In this document: positions 48,543-55,872 of the stretch, in pieces
How the letters are laid out: every line of letters starts with the position of its first letter
Numbering within the stretch: the stretch's first letter is position 1
From: Cyanophora paradoxa
Lineage: Eukaryota > Glaucocystophyceae > Cyanophorales > Cyanophoraceae
Assembly: GCA_004431415.1 (NCBI GenBank)
Contig: QPMI01000650.1
Location: 1-55,872, forward strand
Length of the DNA: 55,872 nucleotides
Reading direction: 5' to 3'
Notes under the pieces: model-generated
Told to the model about the DNA's origin: nothing
What the model saw: the letters and a program-made list of their open reading frames with translations, nothing else
Database searches by the model: none
Position numbers and translations under genes: made by a program

Positions 48543-48665
48543 ATGCGCAGGCTAGCTAGCTCCGATCTTCTTCAAGAGCTTCCGGGCGAGCTACCAAAGG
48601 CGCTCCTGGTCAAGCTTTCGTTTGTAGAGCGCGTCCGGCTCGAGCGCGTGTCGAGGCTGTCCTAG
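48543..48665 (+). pseudogene. F-box fragment
   Basis: A 40-codon frame starting MRRLASSDLLQELPGELPKA and continuing LLVKLSFVERVRLERVSRLS, then TAG. The pattern LPxEL...L..L...ERVRLERVSR is a good F-box, but the protein stops at the point where SRxW normally continues. It lies just upstream of the minisatellite inside the second CACTA-like element. It may be a captured exon or the first exon of a gene whose remainder was replaced by repeats. Confidence 0.45.
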
Positions 48666-48779
48666 ACTTTCGTGAGACTAGCCTCGCCATCGACCACAGA
48701 GCTCACAGGCTGCCAGACGAGGTGGGGGCGGAGGTGTTCGCGACGCGACCTCGTACCTCGAACTTGTCAGACAGCGGCG

Positions 48780-49905
48780 CGGCTCACGGGACGGAGCGGA
48801 GGTGCGGCGGGCGGCGGCGCAGCTCGCCGGGCGAGACGGAGGCGTGGCGGACGGCGGCGCGGCTTGCCGTACGGGGCGGGGGCTCGGGGGGCGGCGGCGC
48901 GGCTCACCGCACGGCGCCGGGGCTCGGGGGGCGGCGGCGCGGCTCACCGCACGGCGCCGGGGCTCGGCGGGCGGCGGCGCGGCTCACCGCACGGCGCGGA
49001 AGCTCGATGGGCGGCGGCGCAGCTCGACGGGCGGGGCGGGGGCTCGGCGGGCGGCGGCGCAGCTCACCGCACGGGGCGGGGCGTGGCGGGCGGCGGCGCG
49101 GCTCGCTGGGCGGGGCGGAGGCGCGGCGGGCGACGGCGCGGCTCGCCGGGCGGGCGGAGACTCGTCGGGCGGCGGCGCAGCTCGACGGGCGGGCGGGGAC
49201 GCGGCGGACGGCGGCGCGCTCTCCGGCGGGGCGGGGGCGCGGCGGGCGGCGGCGCGGCTCGCCGGGCGGGGCGGAGACTCGTCGGGCGGCGGCGCAGCTC
49301 GATGGCGAGTCGGAGACTCGTCGGGCGGCGGCGCAGCTCGCCGGGCGGGCGGGGGCGCGGCGGACGGCGGCGCGGCTCTCCGGGCGGGGCTGCGGCGCGG
49401 CGGGCGACGGCGCGGCTCGCCGGCGGGGCGGGGGCGCGGCGGACGGCGGCGCAGCTCGACAGGCGGGGCGGGAGCGCGGCGTACGGCAGCGCGGCACACC
49501 GGGCGGGCGGGGCGCGGCGGACGGCGGCGCGGCTCGCCGGGCGGGGCGGAGCGCGGCGGGCGACGGCGCGGCTCGCCGGGCGGGGCGGAGACTCGTCGGG
49601 CGGCGGCGCAGCTCGACGGGCGGGGCGGCGGCGCGGCGGGCGACGGCGCGGCTCGCCGGGCGGAGCGGAGGCGCGGCGGGCGGCGGCGCGGCTCGCCGGG
49701 CGGCGCAGCGGGCGGCGGCGCGGCTCGCCGGGCGGGCGGCGGCGTGGCTCGCCGGGCGGGGCGGCGGCGCGGCTCGCCGGGCGGGGCGGCGGCGCGGGGG
49801 CGGCTTTGCGGACGGCGGCGCGGGTCGCAGGGCGGGGCGGCGGCGCGGCGGGCAACAGCTCCGCGGCGGGGCTCGCCGCACGGGGCGGGGGCTCTGCGGC
49901 TTCAA
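48780..49905. repeat. G-rich minisatellite, about 1.1 kb
   Basis: Degenerate tandem units of mostly about 30-42 bp built from GGCGGCGGCGCGGCTC and CGCCGGGCGGGGCGG. The purine/pyrimidine bias is strong: G-runs are all on the plus strand, separated by short gaps, so G-quadruplexes are plausible. All three plus frames and several minus frames stay open for over 300 codons because the unit lacks stop-forming words. This is a repeat, not three overlapping proteins. Confidence 0.85.
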
Positions 49906-49989
49906 GGCTAGTTATCACGTCAAAATATGTTGCTTTGACGTACTGCTTCATGGCCTGGCTGCGCGAGAGTGCGCAATGTGACGCTGCAG

Positions 49990-51485
49990 ATCTAGAACAG
50001 AATCAGATGCACCCCGTCCCCCTTCGTGTCCGGATCCTAGAGCCTCGGAGCAAGCTACCGAAGGAGATTCAAGCTTAAATAACTAAGTTTATTGAAAGGG
50101 GGATATATAATTATATGAGATGTGCTGGGTGACATAGTGCCGCACTATCACTTTTGAGTTGACAAGCCGAAAGTACGACTCTAACTTCTCAACATAACAC
50201 TGACACTGACTCATGATCAGTGATCATGATCGATATTGAACGTGCCGCATGATCGTGCAAGATGAAAATCGGACAGCATAATGAACATCCATTATACTTT
50301 CATTTAACTCAGTGAGTCCAGCGAGAATGCGGTCAGGCGGCTTGCTCTAACATCAAGCCCTTCGAGAGCCCGTGCTGTGGCGTGTGCGCAGGGCCTGGGC
50401 TCGATCCTAGACAGCGAAACAATCAATTTTCAAACGTTATACAAGATCCTGTCACTAGGCAGAGCGGCGCGCGCCCTGCACTGTCCACTAGCATGAGATT
50501 CTCCAGTGGGGTCCGTGACAGACTCGGATCAAATCGAGCGCCCGAAGGCCACGACGAGGCAGGCGTATATCTATGCACCGTATTAGCACTTCTATGAAGA
50601 AGAGAGCAGAATGCTGCGATATGGGCGCAAGCGCACTGGCACGCACGGCAGCGCGTCGTGGAATCGATATCTGTGTGCACGTGGTGGGGTCAGTTCAAAG
50701 GCGCGTGGCCGAGCGAGCGACGCGCGACAGTAGCGCAAACTCCTGCAGTGCGTGCAATCTGCGTATGTGGTCAGTGCAGTCTCGCACGCCCGCCCCGGCG
50801 GACGCGGCAGGTGTCCGATTGACGTCCGGCGGCGGGCTGCTGTCTGGAAGCACGCCCAGCTGCTACAGTCGGCCGTCGGCTAGCTGTAGGCCAGGCTAAC
50901 GGCAGGCTGAGCTCGGCTTGCTGCTGGGCCAGTGCTGGCCCAGGGTAGATCCGGCTGGTCCGGGGTATACGTAGATCCTCGCTAACGGCCAGCAGCTTCA
51001 AACAGCGGCCCAACCTGCACCTAACTCGCGCTCGACCAGCGTCTAGGGACCTCTAGCGAGCTGCTGTGCCTTGCTCTCGCGCAGGGAAGCCGCGGCAGTC
51101 GGCTGCAGCCGGGTTTTGAACAGGCCAGGTCCGACGGCCCGTCCCCGGCGGGCTGCCGAGCGCTCATGTGCTCGTTGCTTCCCAGAGCGCTCCTAGAAGC
51201 GGGCGGCTTCCTCGCCGAGCGCCGAGCGGCATTTTCCGCGGTCTCGCAAGGTTCGACCGGCAACCGTCGCGTAAATCTTGCCTCGGGAGGCGCCGCGGTC
51301 GTTTTGTGTGCTCTTTGTGCTGAACATGTTGCGCAGGAGCGGTCGGTGGACGTGCGCTCGTCTGTTCCCCCCGTTGAGTCCATCCGGCCGCTCGCTTGAG
51401 TGAGCGCTCCAGCCCTGCGGTCTCCGCTCGCTTGAGTGAGCGTCGTGGTCTCCGCGCTCGAAGAGTGATCTTCGTTGCGCAGGAT
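49990..51485. other. Interior of second CACTA-like element, no gene recognised
   Basis: Only short unrelated open frames. It includes TGATCATGATCG palindromes near 50,210-50,230 and a repeated GCTCGCTTGAGTGAGCG word near 51,390 and 51,427. The last 100 bp should contain the promoter of the gene starting at 51486. Confidence 0.4.
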
Positions 51486-52962
51486 ATGGGCGACAAGCGC
51501 GAGGCGGCGGCCGCGGTTCCGGTGGCGACAGCCGCGCCGGTGTTCAAGGAGCTCGAGGTACTGCCCCCGCCTATTTCTCAACGAGTCTGACGTGCAGTTT
51601 TAGCCCGCGCGGAAGCGCCGCAGGAGGAGGAGGCCCGCAGGCTGCGGTCCGACGGTCCAGACTTTGACCCTTGCTGCACCCGACTTCCTCTGTTGCGAAA
51701 CGGTGCGGTCCTCACCTTAACGCTTCCCCCTCAATCTGAATCTGACTTCCGTACAGGAACCTGTGGGCTACTTGAAAGTCGCTCACATCTTGCCCTTCCT
51801 CAAGGACGGGCTCAAGGTGCGGCTCTTCGTCGCCAAGATCGACGTCTACGTCGTCGACGAGGGGTTCTTCTTCGTCGGCATCGGCATTCTAGTGCCCAAG
51901 GTACGGGCCAAGATGAACCGCTCCCCCTCCCCCTCCCCCTCCCCTCCCCCCCCCCTCGCCCCACGTCGCCCCCGCAGTACACCCTCCAAGCTATATCTAG
52001 ATGCCCTACCCCGCCCCGCCTCCGCTCCGCCCCCTCCGGGCCCCCGGTGGGGGTACGCCTTCGCCGGCGTCTTCGGACAAGGTACCCCCCGGTAGCTGGG
52101 GTCCCTTGGTCCGACGGCGCTGGTGAGTGCGTACCCCCCTCGCGGGCCCCGATCGGGCACTAGCTCTAGATGCCCTTACTCGCCCGCTCCCTCCGGGCCC
52201 CCGATGGGGGTACGCCTTCGCCGGCGTCTTCGGACAAGGTACCCCCCGGTAGCTGGGGTCCCTTGGTCCGACGGCGCTGGTGAGGGCGTACCCCCCTCGC
52301 GGGCCCCGATCGGGCACTAGCTCTAGATGCCCTTACTCGTCCGCCCCCTCCGGGCCCCCGATGGGGGTACGCCTTCGCCGGCGTCTTCGGACAAGGTACC
52401 CCCCGGTAGCTGGGGTCCCTTGGTCCGACGGCGCTGGTGAGGGCGTACCCCCCTCGCGGGCCCCCATCGGGCACTAGCTCTAGATGCCCCTACTCGCCCG
52501 CCCCCTCCGGGCCCCCGATGGGGGTACGCCTTCGCCGGCGTCTTCGGACAAGGTACCCCCCGGTAGCTGGGGTCCCTTGGTCCGAAGGCGCTGGTGAGGG
52601 CGTACCCCCCTCGCGCGGGCCACGTCGGGGCGCTAGCTTCATAGCTAAACGCCGTACCCCTCTTCAGTTGGGCCACATACTGACTCCATTTCAGTTGGGC
52701 GAAGCTGAGGAGCCCTCGGACGTCGTCAAGTTGGTTGTGCTGGCCGAAGGCAAAGCTGACGAGGACGTGCTGGGCAGAAAGGTAGCTCTGTCACTCCCCT
52801 TGAGGTTTATTCAGTTCATTCACGTCTAGAGTGCAGATCCCCGAGGATATCACGGAGTTTCCTGGCAACGAAGAGCTCACTACGTTCAGTGGGCTGGAAG
52901 GCCGAGTGGTCTTCTGGCCCAAGGCCCTCCTTTCCCTCCTCCGCAGTGCTAGCGCTAGATAG
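51486..52962 (+). CDS. Four-exon gene inside the CACTA-like element, unknown function
   Basis: Clean model with all introns in phase 0: exons 51486-51557, 51757-51900, 52695-52781 and 52837-52962, giving 142 residues. The sequence runs MGDKREAAAAVPVATAAPVF then KELE; EPVGYLKVAHILPFLKDGLK, RLFVAKIDVYVVDEGFFFVG, IGILVPK; LGEAEEPSDVVKLVVLAEGK with ADEDVLGRK; IPEDITEFPGNEELTTFSGL with EGRVVFWPKALL and SLLRSASAR (TAG 52960-52962). Exons 2-4 are rich in alternating hydrophobics, suggesting a beta-rich fold. No family is recognised. Intron 2 (51901-52694) is expanded by a 157-bp tandem array. Its location inside a transposon suggests either capture or element cargo. Confidence 0.65.
52000..52625. 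repeat. 157-bp tandem repeat within an intron, four copies
   Basis: The block containing TTCGCCGGCGTCTTCGGACA and GGTACCCCCCGGTAGCTGGG recurs four times at 157-bp spacing (for example, identical positions at 52123, 52280 and 52437). Units carry two or three GTACCCC words each, on either strand. Copies are nearly identical, so the array is young. 157 is not a multiple of 3, consistent with its intronic position. Confidence 0.92.
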
Positions 52963-53414
52963 TGCGCGGCCGCGGGCGGCGCTGTGTTGCAATTGCAGTA
53001 TTCATGCATGGCAACCCCCGGCGCTGCAGGGCCGGGTGCACGGGGCGGGGGTGCGGGCGCCCGGGTGCGCGAGCCTGCTATTTATAGCTTTTCTGGGAAC
53101 TCTTCCCTTTGTCGTCGGAACAATTGCTCTTCCTATCGGAACAATTGCTATTGCTCTCGGAACTCCTGACTTGGGATCTCCATGGCCTCCAAAACTAATT
53201 GTACTTTTTGATCATTAGTTCCCAGAGTTACGAAGTTTCCAGTATGGAGAATTTGGGAACTTCGTTGTTCCGAAACCGTAAGACTATCTGATTCCGAGCT
53301 ATTGGAACTGGGGGGGGCCCCCCTAGTGCGCGGCACGCCCATAGCCGTTCGTCGACGTCGCATTCCGATCATGATCATCGGATCGGATCCGAAGACCCAG
53401 GCCCCCAACCTGGT

Positions 53415-55872
53415 CATTGGCCATGGATTGAATATTTGCTTGGATCGATTCGAATTCAAATTGTTCACATGTATACGCAGTAATTAATACCATAGTACTT
53501 GGAATGCGTGGCTGCAGCTGCAGTGTTGAAACATTATGCCATATATCGAGTCGTCTATACATGTCTAATATTTAATTTGCATGATATCGTGATATCGATA
53601 TCGTAGCTACTAGGCTACAGGACATTATAATTACTTAATTAGCTATAGACGCGTGAAATCAGTTAAGCGTACCGTATATACGTAGTACTACGGAAGCTCG
53701 CACAGCTGGCGCTTTATACATCATTCACGAAGGTTGTTAACTCGGAAACGTTACGATAACGATACTATAGCTATTAGGACAGGAGGCCTCCCGCCGCGAA
53801 GGGCGGGAGCCCCGACTTCAAGCCTCGAGGGCCCGGGCCCGGCCGGCGCGCTCAGAAGTCGAGGAGCGTGACGGCGCCGGCCTGGAGGCGGCCGCGGAGG
53901 CGGTTGGCGAGGGCGTGGCGGCGGAGGTGCGTGCGGTCCCAGAGGCGCCGCTGCCCCTCCTCGACCTTCATGTCCGGGCGCTCGAGGCTGCTGAGGATCG
54001 CCCGCGCCGCCGCCTCGCTCCACGAGAGCTCGAGCTCGCTGGCGGACGAGGAGGAGGCGGAGGAGGAGGCGGAGGAGGAGTCGGAGGCCTCGCCGTCGGA
54101 GCCGTCCGAGGCGGCGGCGGCGGCGCGCATGCGCTTGCGGAGGCGGAGGGCGGCGCGGACGCAGCAGCCGACGGGGACCTCCTGGTAGGGCGCGACGGCG
54201 AGGCCGCCGGAGGCCGCGTCCCGGCGCCCGATGCACGCGAGGAGCGCGGCGAGGAAGTCGCGGCACCACGCGCCCCGCGCCGCCGGCTCCAGCGCGTCGC
54301 CGTCCTCCGGGCACGCCCACCACAGGGCCAGGTTCACGAGGCTCGTCTGGACGTGCCGCCGCGTGACCACCGACTGCCCGCTCGCCTCCCGCACCGAGTC
54401 GCTCAGCCAGTCCGCCTGGGCCAGGGACACCGCCTCGTCCCGCGTCCACTTCGTCCGCAGCGCGCGGAAGAGGGCCTGCGCGCGCGGGGCGCGGGGTGAG
54501 AACTAGTGCTGGGAGCGGGCGAGAAGTCGGGCCAGGCCGGGCCGGGGCCGGGGCGCACCAGGTGGAAGGCGGAGTAGTGCTCGAAATCGACGGCGGAGAC
54601 GAAGGAGGCGGACTTGGCGGTGCCGTTCACGATCGCGGCCCAGAGCTGCGCGAAGGCGGCAACCGCGATCAGGGCGAGCTCGAGGGGCTCGATATCGGGG
54701 CCGGGCCGGCGCCGGCGGACCTCGCTCAGAAGGGCCTCGAGCTCCTGCGACTGCGCCTCCTCGCTCGAAATCGAAGGCGAAGAAGGAGACTGCGCCTGCC
54801 GGGAGCGAGAGCGTGAGGCGAGCGCTAGCGCCGCGGGCAGCCGGGTGCACGTGCTAGAGGCCAGGGCCGGCGGTCCGCACCTTGCAGGTGGGTTCGGGGG
54901 CGTCGGCCGGGGCCGGCTTCGCCTTCGAATCCGTCTCGTCATCGTCCACAGCGAAATGGCCATGGACGCGTACGCGTACGGCCGCGGCACGCTCCCGGGG
55001 CCGCGGAGGCGAGCACGGCTGCGGCTGCGGCTTCACGGGGCTGGAGTCGGAGGTCGCCACTTCGATCAGCTTGCACTCAGCTGCGGCAGCGGACGAAGGG
55101 AGCTCCGGCGAGGAAGGGAAAACCCTCGAGCTCATGCGCGTTTGCTGTGAAGAAGACATCGTAGCGCCCATCGGACTCCGGGAATTCGAAAGAAGATAGA
55201 TAGGGCGTTGCAGCTGCTGCTTGGGCTCTGAGAAAGCTGACTGTGCTTCGGCGTTCGATGCGATGCGCGCTTCTAGATCTGCCCTGCTGGACGAACTTTC
55301 GAAGTTGCGTATACGCAAGTTGGAAAGTGATCTGATGAGAGAAAGCGCAAGCTGGTCTGGTCGACGCGCGGCGCGCGTGCCGCCGCCAGCGCGCCAGCGC
55401 CGGCGCCGTCTAGCGATCATGAAGGCAGTATACCCGGCCATTCCGTACCACAGTACTAGGAGCCTGGGAGCTCCCAACACGTACCTTGAAGCTTAAGTTT
55501 TCTAATTGATGATATTGCAAATGATACACAAGGAATAGGTACCGGCGTCACCGTACCGCCACCGTACCGCCGCGGTTCCGGCGTACCGCTGCAGTCACGT
55601 GCACATGTACAGTGCAGTGATGGCAATTAAATTTCTTTTTTCAAGTTTCAAGTACTAGTACTTCTGAAAAGTACCCCACGTGTATACCTTGGAGGCTCGT
55701 AGCTGTACACGGTGCTAGTACTCCACGTACCTCGGTATATATGTGCAAAAATATTCGTATATACGCATTTAATTTATCCCACGCGGCCGGCGGCGCCGGC
55801 GCCGGCGCGCAGCGGCTGGCGCGAGCCGGCGCGGCGGCGCCTGCAGCTGGCGCGCGCGGAGCGCCCCGCGCC
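53415..55872. repeat. Segmental duplication block 2 (partner 44,410-46,900)
   Basis: Second copy of the block at 44.4-46.9 kb, same orientation, running off the window edge. It begins about 90 bp after the right end of the second CACTA-like element. The 5' flanking part from 55,172 to 55,800 is almost base-for-base identical to 46,172-46,800. Confidence 0.95.
53852..55171 (-). CDS. Unknown protein, duplicated gene copy 2
   Basis: Near-identical to the gene at 44,851-46,171, with the same exons and splice sites. ATG at 55171 (MGATMSSSQQTRMSSRVFPS), stop 53852-53854. Differences in coding sequence are substitutions or indels of whole codons: one Ser fewer in the Ser run, two residues (FE) missing before FAVDDDETDSK, and extra residues in the VRVHG region. 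The two introns differ by indels of other sizes. Both copies therefore look functional. Family and role are unknown. Confidence 0.7.

Larger units (their letters stand above)
47851..53328. mobile_element. Second CACTA-like element, 5.5 kb, carrying cargo
   Basis: Left end at 47851 begins CACTAGGGGG, followed by a C run and AGTTCCAATAGCTCGGAATC. The right end (complement, reading in from 53328) begins CACTAGGGGG, followed by a C run and the same AGTTCCAATAGCTCGGAATC. That is about 40 bp of inverted repeat with a one-base difference in the G/C run. The flanking triplets are CGC at 47848-47850 and CGC at 53329-53331, a possible 3-bp target duplication (weaker evidence in this GC-rich setting). 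Subterminal words such as GGAACAACGAAGTTCCC occur at both ends. The interior holds an F-box remnant, a minisatellite and a four-exon gene. No transposase is recognised. Two separate solo elements in opposite orientation are a less likely alternative, because neither end has a nearby partner terminus. Confidence 0.65.

Noticed and set aside
48672-50078. Open frames of 468, 419 and 369 codons on the plus strand and long ones on the minus strand
   Set aside because: They are the same G-rich minisatellite read in different frames, with Arg/Gly/Ala-only composition and no conserved frame.
47851-53328. Two independent MITEs in opposite orientation instead of one element
   Set aside because: Neither terminus has a second matching end within a few hundred bases, and the flanking triplets agree across the whole interval. 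Kept only as an alternative.

Overview
The window reads as nuclear DNA of a GC-rich unicellular alga. Genes are split by many short spliceosomal introns, usually with exons of 60-200 nt and introns of 40-100 nt. The best lineage guess is a glaucophyte such as Cyanophora. The protein at 28.7 kb opens with MAFV, the phenylalanine-containing start typical of glaucophyte (and red-algal) plastid transit peptides, and the reductase at 20-21.6 kb carries a similar AFVG stretch. This lineage call is inference (about 0.6). No rRNA, tRNA, CRISPR or bacterial operon was seen.

Layout: homeodomain gene (-, 1.2-3.5 kb); palindrome-rich desert; a CACTA-type DNA transposon with 51-bp inverted ends and a CTA target duplication (6.35-8.98 kb); coiled-coil gene with an Arg-Asp tail (+, 9.2-13.1); unknown helical gene (-, 13.3-14.9); Zn-finger exons (+, 15.1); histidine phosphatase (+, 16.0-17.4); F-box protein (-, 17.6-19.7); NOL/NYC1-type chlorophyll b reductase-like SDR (-, 19.9-21.8); p24 cargo receptor (+, 21.9-23.4); RS2Z-type SR splicing factor (-, 23.7-25.4); START-like protein (+, 25.7-28.2); plastid-targeted protein (+, 28.7-29.6).

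From 30 to 40.7 kb a duplicated unit holds two paralogous DEDD-fold exonuclease proteins that have lost catalytic residues (-), each followed upstream by the 5' end of a coiled-coil RING gene. The right-hand RING copy is intact and contains an array of near-identical coiled-coil exons. The left-hand copy is a truncated pseudogene. Next comes a divergent pair, SDHB (-) and TRM61 (+), at 41.1-44.2 kb.

From 44.4 kb to the end, a gene of unknown function occurs twice about 9.0 kb apart in near-identical blocks. Between the copies lies a second CACTA-like element (47.85-53.33 kb, TSD CGC). It holds an F-box remnant, a 1.1-kb G-rich minisatellite and an intact-looking four-exon gene of 142 codons.

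Three themes recur. Introns often start with GTACCCC or carry it near both ends. GC-AG introns are common, and several are confirmed by protein homology. Tandem palindromic hexamers (GAATTC, AAGCTT, TGATCA, GTATAC, ATCGAT) sit in introns and intergenic DNA. Gene models were read by eye, so exon ends are approximate except where stated.
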